The notes below the pieces were generated by a model. The model was not told the DNA's origin and made no database searches. It worked only from the letters and a program-made list of their open reading frames with translations. The translations under genes were made by a program, and so were the position numbers. 5,540 bases of DNA from the NCBI GenBank assembly GCA_025457805.1, contig JALOTR010000236.1, positions 1 to 5,540 of the forward strand, written 5' to 3'. This DNA comes from Akkermansiaceae bacterium (GTDB taxonomy: Bacteria > Verrucomicrobiota > Verrucomicrobiia > Verrucomicrobiales > Akkermansiaceae). Shown here piece by piece: positions 1 through 5,415 of this stretch (the first letter of the stretch is position 1; every line of letters starts with the position of its first letter).

Positions 1-1059
1 GCCGTTCAAACGTGCCGCCGCCCAGCAGGCCACGCCCTTGCCGAGCACGGATGCGATCAGAATCACCACCCCGATGAGCAGGAGATAGGGATCGCTCACC
101 AGCACCTTGAGCTGGGTGTTCAGTCCGGAAAACGTGAAGAACATCGGCAACAGGAACACCACCGCAAAGGGCTCGATCTTTTTACGGATGTCATCAGCGA
201 AGATCCCTCGCGGCATGGCGATTCCCAGAATGAATCCGCCGAACACGGCATGCACACCGATCACGTCCGCATACCAAGCCGCCAGACAGAACATCGCCAG
301 CACCACGGCCATCATCGCATGGGAAACGCCGCCCTCCCGCTCCGCCCGGCGACCCAGCCCCGAAAGCCACTTGCGACCCACTGTGAGTGCCAGAATCCCG
401 TAAAGTGCCGATCCGCCGATGGCCACGGTCTCCGCGCCGATCTCCAGGCCGCCGAGATTCAAGGGCTGGGATGCACCAAAGCTGGCCAGCACGATGGCCA
501 GCACGCACCAGGCCGCCGCGTCGTCGATCGCCCCTGCGGCAAGAGCGAGCGTTCCGAGCGGCGTGCCGGACAAGCCGCGTTCCGAAATGATCCGCGCGAG
601 CATGGGAAACGCCGTGATCGCGATGGCAGCTCCGAGGAAGAGGGCACCTTCAAAATACCGCACTTTCGGCGTAAAGATCCCTGGAACGTGTTGCAGCCAC
701 AGCACCAGCAGCGCCCCCAACACAAATGGCACCAACATCCCGGCGATCGATACGCTTGCCGCGCTTTTTGCCCGCGATTTGAAGTGATCCGTATTGAACT
801 CCAAGCCCACCAGAAACATGTAAAGCCCCACGCCGAGTTGGGCTCCCGCATACAAAATGCCGCGGGATTCCTTGGTGAAAATCAACTCCGTGGAACCCGG
901 CCACAGCAGTCCAAGCAAGGATGGCCCCAGCAGGACCCCGGCGATCATCTCACCCACCACCTGCGGCTGGCCGATTCGTTTCGCCAACAATCCCACCAGG
1001 CGGCAAGCAACCAGAATCACCGCCATCTGGAGGAAAAAAGCAGCTGAAAGTGCGTGCAT
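1..1059 (-). CDS. Cation:proton antiporter, CPA2 family (partial, C-terminus outside window)
   Basis: Integral inner-membrane antiporter that exchanges a monovalent cation (Na+ or K+) for protons, for pH and ion homeostasis. The reverse strand reads open for 353 codons from ATG at 1059 to the left edge, with no stop. The protein is almost wholly hydrophobic, with about ten membrane segments visible. Family signatures of Na+/H+ exchanger domain PF00999 are clear: GEMIAGVLLGPSLLG near residues 36-50, GLYMFLVGLEF near 78-88, ITAFPMLARI near 148-157, an acidic pair D179-D180 in a membrane segment (AGAIDDAAAW), GVHAVFGGFILG near 268-279, and LPMFFTFSGL near 304-313. The ITAFP and GVHAVFGGF motifs resemble the CHX/Kef-like branch. 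The acidic pair sits where ion-binding aspartates lie in CPA2 transporters, but ion specificity cannot be read from this. Whether a cytosolic TrkA-N or USP-type domain follows is unknown. It is divergent from the gene starting at 1157. No Shine-Dalgarno is evident; a later ATG (residue 12) is a less likely start. Confidence 0.95.
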   Translation of the reverse strand, partial: MHALSAAFFLQMAVILVACRLVGLLAKRIGQPQVVGEMIAGVLLGPSLLGLLWPGSTELIFTKESRGILYAGAQLGVGLYMFLVGLEFNTDHFKSRAKSAASVSIAGMLVPFVLGALLVLWLQHVPGIFTPKVRYFEGALFLGAAIAITAFPMLARIISERGLSGTPLGTLALAAGAIDDAAAWCVLAIVLASFGASQPLNLGGLEIGAETVAIGGSALYGILALTVGRKWLSGLGRRAEREGGVSHAMMAVVLAMFCLAAWYADVIGVHAVFGGFILGIAMPRGIFADDIRKKIEPFAVVFLLPMFFTFSGLNTQLKVLVSDPYLLLIGVVILIASVLGKGVACWAAARLNG

Positions 1060-1081
1060 CGCGCGGATGACTATCCGTTTT

Positions 1082-1097
1082 GATTGCCCGCGCAATC
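1082..1097. promoter_or_regulatory. Small palindrome in divergent intergenic region (possible operator)
   Basis: GATTGC, four bases (CCGC), then GCAATC: a perfect 6-bp inverted repeat in the 97 bp between the two divergent starts at 1059 and 1157. Position and symmetry suit an operator that could act on both genes. No convincing -35/-10 pair was found on either strand here, and a 6-bp palindrome can occur by chance. Confidence 0.25.
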
Positions 1098-1156
1098 TAA
1101 TTTCCACATCGAGTTTCCGCTTTCATCCCGCCTCACCTCATTCAATCTCGCCGGCG

Positions 1157-1897
1157 ATGCGACGCACCGGAACCGCCCACACCCGCCACCAATCGCTGGA
1201 GATCTGGAAATCCGATCTCGCCACCGAGTTCCGCGTGGAAGGTGCCGTGCACGCCTGGCACCACCAGCGCCGCTTCCTCACCGGCCTTGCCTGGGACATG
1301 ATCGCCGCCTCCGCCCTGCTCGGGAAAAACCACCCGCCGCGCTCCGTCCTCATGCTCGGCCTCGCTGGCGGCACCGCCTTCCGCACCCTGCGACACCTGC
1401 TGCCGGATTGCCAGCTCACCGCCATCGATATCGACCCGGAAATCGTCCAACTCGCCCGCGATCACATGCAGCTCGACGATCTCGGCATCGAGGTGATCAT
1501 CGGCGATGCCTACGCCTGGCTCGCCAAAAACAAGCGCCGATTCGACGTCGTCATCGACGACATCTACCTCGCTGGCAAAACCGACGTTTTCCGCCCCCGG
1601 GCCTGGGCCAGCGCGCTCATGGACCACCTCACCCGCGCCGTCTCGCCGGGCCGTGTCCAGGGCGTCAACCTGGTCACCGGCCCCGGCCACCGCTCGATGC
1701 AGTCGCTCACCCGCAAGGTGTTGCGTGAGACTTTTCCCACCGTACGCAGTCTCAAATCGCTGGAAGCGATGAACGAGGTGCTCGTTGCCGGCCAGTTCGT
1801 GGCCGCCAAATCCCGCCTCAAGTCCTTCGGCGACGCCTTCCCGGAATGGCGCGATCGGATTTATTGGGATCGGATCGAACTCCACCGGGTTTCCTGA
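1157..1897 (+). CDS. Spermidine synthase-like SAM-binding protein
   Basis: A 246-residue Rossmann-fold protein related to the spermidine synthase superfamily (PF01564-like); its reaction is unknown. Motif I is LGLAGGT, with G68, G71 and G72. The acidic end of the second strand is in AIDIDP (D91, D93). GDAYAWL near 116-122 matches the adenine-binding aspartate region (D117). FDVVIDDIY near 129-137 is the strand carrying the active-site aspartate in polyamine synthases. There the usual DSSDP/DxxDP signature is replaced by DDIYLAG, so true aminopropyl transfer is doubtful. The N-terminal part is short (about 60 residues before motif I), whereas SpeE proteins have a fuller beta domain and are usually near 280-300 residues. 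I chose ATG 1157 because upstream in-frame ATGs at 857 and 1067 add residues unlike the family, and 857 lies inside the opposite-strand antiporter gene. The stop is 12 bp before the next methyltransferase gene, so co-transcription is likely. Related proteins are often annotated 'fused MFS/spermidine synthase' or simply methyltransferase. Confidence 0.84.
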   Translation: MRRTGTAHTRHQSLEIWKSDLATEFRVEGAVHAWHHQRRFLTGLAWDMIAASALLGKNHPPRSVLMLGLAGGTAFRTLRHLLPDCQLTAIDIDPEIVQLARDHMQLDDLGIEVIIGDAYAWLAKNKRRFDVVIDDIYLAGKTDVFRPRAWASALMDHLTRAVSPGRVQGVNLVTGPGHRSMQSLTRKVLRETFPTVRSLKSLEAMNEVLVAGQFVAAKSRLKSFGDAFPEWRDRIYWDRIELHRVS

Positions 1898-1909
1898 AAC
1901 CCCGCATCC

Positions 1910-3205
1910 ATGCCCGATCCTCTCCAGCAGCACTACGAAACTCTCACCTACCCGGCGATGAGCCACCCGCCTTCGGACCCGGCGCTCACTGCGGCGTCGG
2001 CTTGGTTGCGCGGTCATCGGGCACCCGATCCCGCCCACGCTACGATTCTGGAAATCGGCTGCGGTTCCGGGCTCAACCTCATCCCGCTCGCCCTCCGCTG
2101 GCCAAAGAGCCGACTCGTTGGAATTGACCTCTCCCGCACTGCCGTTGCTGAGGCTCAAGCACTTGCAGTGGAAGCGGGTGTTTCGAACGTGCGTTTTATT
2201 GCGGCGGATCTGCGGGAGTTCCGAACCGCGCCGGGAGCGGTGGATTTCATCATCGCCCACGGTTTTCTCTCCTGGGTGCCGGACGACGTGAAGGCGGCCT
2301 TATTCACATGTTGTGAACATTCGCTGTCTCCCCAGGGAATCGCCACCATCAGTTTCAACGTCCGCTCAGGCTGGGAAGCGCGATTTCCCGTGATCAAAAA
2401 AACCCGCGCCATCCTCGCTGCCGGAGCGGGGGATATTCCCACCGCCCTTGGGATTCTGCGATCTGTCACCGAACCCGATTCGCCGGAAATTCCCATCATC
2501 GACGACATGCTCGCCAAGGGCCCAAGCATCCTCGCCTTCGATGACTTCGGCCCTGTGAACGATCCGCTATCGCTGGAAGAGGTCGTTCGGACTGCGGAAA
2601 ACAGCCGTCTCAAATGGATCGGCGAATCCGAGTACGCGGAGAACTTCCGGACTTCTCCCAGCGGTGAACTCCCCGATCAAATCGCCGCTGATGCCGAGAA
2701 TCCACGAACTTTCCGGTCCACTGTTTTCTCAAAAAAATATCCGGAATCGGTTGATTTCGAATCAGTCATCGAGAGTATTCCCATCTCTGTTCACCCCTCC
2801 AGTTCTGTTGCCAACGAAGAATTGAAACAATTGATTGAATCTGACGCTTTCGCCGAAAGCCGTTGTGTGCCTCTCGATTCTCTTCCCTTTCCTCCCGCCG
2901 TTCTCAAACAACTGCTTGAATCCGGTGAGCTGATTCCCCGGACCGAACCGTTGCGTTTTGATCCCCGTCCTCCGGAGCGTCCTTGTTTGAATTCCTTCCG
3001 GCTGGCCTGCGCACGGCGGCATCTGCCCCTGGTGGACGTCTGGCACCGAGCCTGTGCCTTTCCTGAGGCGCAGTATCCCATCCTCAGTGCCATGGACGGG
3101 ACGCGAGACATCGACGGGCTGGCCCGTTTCTCAGAATCCCATTGTCCGAATTTCGATTTCCGCGCCTGGCTCGGTCATCTCGCCTCGCGCGGAATGTTTG
3201 CCTGA
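1910..3205 (+). CDS. Class I SAM-dependent methyltransferase with methyltransferase regulatory domain
   Basis: A 431-residue cytosolic methyltransferase. Residues 1-165 or so form the catalytic Rossmann domain: motif I LEIGCGSG at 47-54, acidic ribose-binding D73 in VGIDLS, D100 in AADL, and AHGFLSWVP at 116-124, which matches the AHGxxSWVP signature of this family. FNVRSGW at 149-155 replaces the common YNxxPGW. A middle region contains NDPLSLEEVV, then LKWIGESEY, then FRSTVF, in the order expected for the predicted methyltransferase regulatory domain (PF10119). The C-terminal ~130 residues include LLESGELI and AMDGTRDIDGLARF, resembling the winged-helix-like C-terminal region of this family. 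Rickettsial PKMT1/PKMT2 protein-lysine methyltransferases share this architecture, so protein methylation is possible, but the substrate is unknown. The gene is somewhat shorter than typical members (about 500 residues). It starts 12 bp after the spermidine-synthase-like gene and ends 8 bp before the convergent lipoprotein gene. Positions 2701-2880 are only 45% GC (81 of 180 counted), much below neighbouring genes. Confidence 0.92.
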   Translation: MPDPLQQHYETLTYPAMSHPPSDPALTAASAWLRGHRAPDPAHATILEIGCGSGLNLIPLALRWPKSRLVGIDLSRTAVAEAQALAVEAGVSNVRFIAADLREFRTAPGAVDFIIAHGFLSWVPDDVKAALFTCCEHSLSPQGIATISFNVRSGWEARFPVIKKTRAILAAGAGDIPTALGILRSVTEPDSPEIPIIDDMLAKGPSILAFDDFGPVNDPLSLEEVVRTAENSRLKWIGESEYAENFRTSPSGELPDQIAADAENPRTFRSTVFSKKYPESVDFESVIESIPISVHPSSSVANEELKQLIESDAFAESRCVPLDSLPFPPAVLKQLLESGELIPRTEPLRFDPRPPERPCLNSFRLACARRHLPLVDVWHRACAFPEAQYPILSAMDGTRDIDGLARFSESHCPNFDFRAWLGHLASRGMFA

Positions 3206-3225
3206 GCGGCGGGTCACTTGCCGCT
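3205..3225. terminator. Weak hairpin between convergent genes
   Basis: AGCGGC (3205-3210), a 9-base loop, then GCCGCT (3220-3225): a perfect 6-bp stem at the meeting point of the methyltransferase gene and the minus-strand lipoprotein gene, overlapping the last codons of the latter. Neither strand shows a following T-run, so it is not a canonical intrinsic terminator. It may slow polymerase or block 3' exonucleases for both transcripts. Confidence 0.3.
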
Positions 3226-3360
3226 GTGATGCACGCCGGGGCCGGCAGGCAGGCAGCGGCCGGAAGGCTTGCCGGTCATCGGATCGACTGGGGTGAGGGT
3301 GCGGCATGAGCTAAGGCCGACGGCAAGACCGATCAAGGGAAGAAGCAGCAGGTATTTCAT
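3214..3360 (-). CDS. Small lipoprotein, 48 residues, unknown function
   Basis: A short reverse-strand gene with a textbook type II signal peptide. The N-terminus is MKYLLLLPLIGLAVGLSSC: one basic residue (K2), a 13-residue hydrophobic core, then lipobox L16-S17-S18-C19. Cleavage before C19 and lipidation would leave a mature peptide of only 30 residues, beginning CRTLTPVDPMTGKPSGRC and ending HHSGK, with a second cysteine at 36. Arginine at +2 gives no classical inner-membrane retention signal, so outer-membrane placement is possible. The mature part is rich in Pro and Gly, without a recognisable domain. Its stop is 8 bp from the end of the convergent methyltransferase gene. ATG 3360 is the natural start because the signal peptide begins there; no Shine-Dalgarno precedes it. 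Automated callers with a 50- or 60-residue cut-off would miss it. I know of no assigned function. Confidence 0.75.
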   Translation of the reverse strand: MKYLLLLPLIGLAVGLSSCRTLTPVDPMTGKPSGRCLPAGPGVHHSGK

Positions 3361-3694
3361 GTGTTCGGGTTCGGGTGTGGCGGAGTCCTAGCAATTTCCC
3401 GCCGGGAACTCCAGAAAACTCTTCATCCGCTTCCGGATTGCACTTGGGCGCGTTTGTGAATTCGCGATTTTGCGACCTCAAAGAAGATTCCGCCTGAAAG
3501 CGGTGATTGTGCCTGCCCCGGCATGCGGGTTTTTCAGGTGTGGGAGGCGATGATTCCGGCTGCTTGGCTTTTTGGAAGTTTGCCCTGCCATTTCGCTTGC
3601 CACCGTACGGGGCAGGCCCCACAAAAGCGCCCGCTTTTCCGTCAGGGCATCATCTTTTCCGGAACGGCGGAACAATCCCTACTCGCGAGCTCAC
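3361..3694. other. Divergent intergenic region, 334 bp
   Basis: Non-coding stretch between the minus-strand lipoprotein start and the aminotransferase start. Short ORFs on both strands lack protein-like composition or known motifs. It holds several inverted repeats in its right half (separate entry). Promoters for both flanking genes should lie here, but I found no convincing -35/-10 pair. No match to a riboswitch class that I know was recognised. Confidence 0.6.
3493..3620 (+). promoter_or_regulatory. Candidate structured leader / attenuator upstream of aminotransferase
   Basis: Three inverted repeats overlap so that they could exclude one another. CCTGAAA (3493-3499) pairs with TTTCAGG (3532-3538), and inside it CCCG (3517-3520) pairs with CGGG (3526-3529) followed by TTTTT, a weak terminator-like hairpin. 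GCCTGCCCCG (3511-3520) is perfectly complementary to CGGGGCAGGC (3608-3617), a 10-bp long-range pairing that would consume the left arm of the terminator-like stem. GGGG (3609-3612) can instead pair locally with CCCC (3617-3620). This arrangement resembles terminator/antiterminator switching before the gene at 3695. It is inference from base pairing only, and the transcription start is unknown. Confidence 0.35.
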
Positions 3695-4861
3695 ATGGAC
3701 AGCATCTCATCCCGTATTGCCAAGGTTTCCCCATCCCTCACACTGGCCGTCACCGCACAGGCCAAAGCCATGATCGCCAAGGGCGAAGAGGTTTACGCAC
3801 TCGCTGGAGGCGAACCTGAAGTGGACACCCCGGAATTCATCAAGGAGGCCGCGATCAAGGCGCTTCTCGAAGGAAAAACCAAATACACCCCTTCCGGTGG
3901 CATCCCCGAACTGCGGGAAGCGCTTTCCGCCAAGTTCCTCACGGACAACAATCTCAAATACGCCGCCAGCCAGATCTGCGTGACCGGCGGTGCGAAAATG
4001 GCCTGCTACAATGCCATCCTCGCGGTGATCGAAGAAGGTGACGAGGTCATCATCCCGACGCCTTATTGGGTTTCCTATCCCGAAATGGTCCGCCTCGCCG
4101 GTGGTGTCCCCGTTCTCGTGGAAACCAAGGAATCCACCGGTTGGAAAATGACTCCCGAGCAATTCGAGGAAGCCATGACCCCGGCCACCAAGATGGTCAT
4201 CATCAACTCTCCCGGCAACCCGACCGGTGCCGTTTACACCGCCGACGAACTCCGCGCCCTCGGTGAAATCGCCCTCGAAGAAGACATCGTGATCCTTTCC
4301 GATGAGATCTACGAAAAGCTCGTCTATGGCGAGGCCAAGCACGTTTCCATCGCCTCCCTCAGCGAGGAACTCTACAACCTGACCATCACCGTCAATGGCT
4401 TCTCCAAAGCCTACTCGATGACCGGCTGGCGTCTCGGCTACACCGCTGCTCCCAAGCCGCTGGCCGATGCGATCGACAAGATCCAGAACCACACCATCTC
4501 CAACGCCAACACCTTCTCGCAATACGGCGCGCTCGCCGCTTTGCAGGGCGACCAATCGTTCATCGAAGACCTGCGCGGCGAATATGATGTGAAGCGCCAG
4601 TTCGTCTTCAGCCGCCTCAAGGCCATCCAAAACGTCCGCGTTGTGGAGCCGCAAGGTGCCTTCTACTTCTTCGTTTACACCGGCAACACCGGCCTGAAGT
4701 CGATGAACCTCTGCGACAAACTCCTCTCGCGCTATAAGGTGGCCACCGTCCCCGGCGTCGCCTTCGGCTACGACGAAGGCATCCGCCTCAGCTACTGCAC
4801 CACCCTCGACGTCCTCAACGAAGGCCTCACCCGCTTCGAGCAGTTCTGCCGCGAACATTGA
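3695..4861 (+). CDS. Pyridoxal phosphate-dependent aminotransferase, aspartate aminotransferase type (class I)
   Basis: A complete 388-residue cytosolic enzyme that should transfer an amino group between an amino acid, probably aspartate, and a 2-oxo acid such as 2-oxoglutarate. Fold-type I signatures (PF00155) are all present: GGEPEVDTP at 38-46, the cofactor phosphate region GGAK with K101, W125 in PYWVSYPEM stacking on the pyridine ring, NSPGNPTG with N175, D203 and Y206 in SDEIYEKL contacting the ring, Schiff-base lysine K238 in FSKAYSMTGWRLGY with R246, and carboxylate-binding R364 in IRLSY. The pattern is closest to subgroup Ib enzymes of the Thermus/Bacillus type, some of which also use prephenate, so aspartate/prephenate aminotransferase is an alternative; aspC or aspB would be usual names. 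I chose ATG 3695 since MDSISSRIAKVSPSLTLAVT aligns with the normal family N-terminus; a TTG at 3572 would add 41 unrelated residues. It appears monocistronic: a strong terminator follows about 100 bp downstream, and a possible structured leader precedes it. Confidence 0.96.
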   Translation: MDSISSRIAKVSPSLTLAVTAQAKAMIAKGEEVYALAGGEPEVDTPEFIKEAAIKALLEGKTKYTPSGGIPELREALSAKFLTDNNLKYAASQICVTGGAKMACYNAILAVIEEGDEVIIPTPYWVSYPEMVRLAGGVPVLVETKESTGWKMTPEQFEEAMTPATKMVIINSPGNPTGAVYTADELRALGEIALEEDIVILSDEIYEKLVYGEAKHVSIASLSEELYNLTITVNGFSKAYSMTGWRLGYTAAPKPLADAIDKIQNHTISNANTFSQYGALAALQGDQSFIEDLRGEYDVKRQFVFSRLKAIQNVRVVEPQGAFYFFVYTGNTGLKSMNLCDKLLSRYKVATVPGVAFGYDEGIRLSYCTTLDVLNEGLTRFEQFCREH

Positions 4862-4872
4862 TAGATCGGACA

Positions 4873-4910
4873 TGGGATATTTGGGGATTGGAAATTGGGG
4901 GAAATACCCA
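4873..4910 (+). repeat. Imperfect hairpin in the aminotransferase 3' region
   Basis: TGGG-A-TATTT (4873-4882) pairs with AAATACCCA (4902-4910): nine base pairs with one bulged A and a 19-base loop made of near-repeats of GGATT/GGAAATT. It lies in the expected 3' untranslated region before the terminator and may affect message stability. This is weak evidence. Confidence 0.35.
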
Positions 4911-4957
4911 GGATCCGCTTCCTGAAAATCGAAAATCCGCCATCGCCGAATCATTTC

Positions 4958-4991
4958 ACCGCCCCCAGGTCCGCCCGGGGGCGGTTTTTTT
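4958..4991 (+). terminator. Intrinsic (Rho-independent) terminator
   Basis: ACCGCCCCC (4958-4966) and GGGGGCGGT (4977-4985) form a perfect, very GC-rich 9-bp stem with a 10-base loop, followed by a run of seven T (4985-4991). It is oriented to end the aminotransferase transcript, 97 bp past its stop codon. The opposite strand lacks a T-run after the stem, so it acts in one direction only. Confidence 0.93.
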
Positions 4992-5018
4992 GGGCTTGGG
5001 TTTCCTATATCAAGAGGG

Positions 5019-5067
5019 ATCGAAACATGAAATCGTGCAACTTGACTGCACGATTTCATGTTTCGAT
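5019..5067. repeat. Perfect 21-bp inverted repeat (hairpin) with 7-base loop
   Basis: The left arm 5019-5039 begins ATCGAAACATGAAATC; the right arm 5047-5067 is its exact reverse complement, ending GATTTCATGTTTCGAT. The loop is ACTTGAC (5040-5046). All 21 pairs match, and pairing stops at both ends. Neither strand has a T-run afterwards, so it is not a standard terminator, and a good terminator already lies 28 bp to its left. The stem is AT-richer than the surrounding DNA. It could be a dispersed palindromic repeat, a small RNA hairpin or a protein-binding cruciform; the sequence alone does not decide. Confidence 0.9.
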
Positions 5068-5136
5068 GGGCTGAGGCACTTGGAGTCGATTCCTGAAAGC
5101 CGCGGAACAACGCAACCGCCAAAGCCCCCCACGGCA

Positions 5137-5336
5137 ATCAAGCTAGGGAATTTTCAACCGCAGATGGACCCAGATCCACGCGGATGAAAGAGGGATGATG
5201 CCAAGCCATTGGGAAGGAGATACAAAACGTCCCGTGACCACGATCAAAACGCCATGATTTCGTCCAAATCTGCGTTCATCCCCGTTCATCTGCGGTTCAT
5301 TTTCTCTTCATCGTGGTCCGCCATCCCGAGCTTGAT
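5137..5336. repeat. Nested inverted-repeat element, about 200 bp (MITE-like or dispersed intergenic repeat)
   Basis: Outer arms ATCAAGCTAGGGA (5137-5149) and TCCCGAGCTTGAT (5324-5336) are complementary at 12 of 13 positions. Inside them AACCGCAGATG (5156-5166) and CATCTGCGGTT (5287-5297) match perfectly over 11 bp, and pairing continues imperfectly for about 20 more bases. A further 9-bp pair is GACCACGAT (5236-5244) with ATCGTGGTC (5310-5318). Each inner arm carries degenerate repeats of a CGCAGATGRA-like unit (for example TCTGCGTTCATC near 5270). From memory, intergenic repeats of this CGCAGATGAA type are scattered through genomes of Verrucomicrobiota and several other phyla, which I cannot verify here. 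It encodes no protein. Boundaries are my estimate from the outermost pairing. Confidence 0.6.
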
Positions 5337-5366
5337 CGTCCTGCCAAAGCCCCGGAAATTTCCGCA

Positions 5367-5394
5367 TTGCCCGCAGGGTGGGGATTTCTATCAT
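5367..5394 (+). promoter_or_regulatory. Possible sigma70-type promoter for MFS transporter gene
   Basis: TTGCCC (5367-5372), a 16-base spacer and TATCAT (5389-5394) fit a relaxed -35/-10 pattern, placing transcription start roughly 15 bases before the ATG at 5416. The match is imperfect at both boxes and the leader would be very short. Confidence 0.33.
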
Positions 5395-5415
5395 CGCGGC
5401 GTTCCTTTTGAAATC

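Larger units (their letters stand above)
4862..5415. other. Non-coding region, 554 bp, rich in repeats
   Basis: No credible gene lies between the aminotransferase and the MFS transporter. From left to right it contains an imperfect hairpin at 4873-4910, a tandem GAAAATC pair at 4924-4937, an intrinsic terminator, a perfect 21-bp hairpin, about 70 bp without visible structure, a nested inverted-repeat element and a possible promoter. The density of inverted repeats is far higher than elsewhere in the window. Confidence 0.7.

Noticed and set aside
250..1047. 265-codon plus-strand open frame opposite the antiporter
   Set aside because: Antisense to an unmistakable CPA2 membrane protein; the product is His/Gln/Arg-rich with no domain signature.
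857..1156. Upstream in-frame extension of the spermidine-synthase-like gene
   Set aside because: Most of it overlaps the antiporter gene on the other strand, and the extra 100 residues do not resemble the family N-terminus. Start placed at 1157, with 1067 a remote alternative.
1142..2260. 372-codon open frame on the minus strand across both methyltransferase-fold genes
   Set aside because: Low-complexity Gly/Glu/Arg/Val-rich antisense translation spanning two well-supported genes and their junction; no family motif.
3572..3694. TTG-initiated 41-residue N-terminal extension of the aminotransferase
   Set aside because: The added residues do not match family N-termini, while ATG 3695 begins exactly where homologues begin; the extension also covers part of the inverted-repeat leader.
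3507..3819. Two plus-strand short open frames (88 and 98 codons) overlapping the leader and aminotransferase start
   Set aside because: They extend out of frame into the aminotransferase coding sequence, have no motif and appear to be chance ORFs in non-coding DNA.
5019..5067. Interpretation of the 21-bp palindrome as an integron attC site or a second intrinsic terminator
   Set aside because: attC sites have unpaired extrahelical bases and conserved core sites, which are absent; no T-run follows the stem on either strand.
3707..5137. 476-codon open frame on the minus strand across the aminotransferase
   Set aside because: It is a shadow of the strongly codon-biased aminotransferase gene, whose opposite strand lacks stops. 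The translation has no recognisable motif, and it runs through the terminator and the 21-bp hairpin.
4858..5187. 109-codon TTG-start open frame after the aminotransferase
   Set aside because: It would translate through an intrinsic terminator, a perfect hairpin and the arm of a repeat element; composition is not protein-like.
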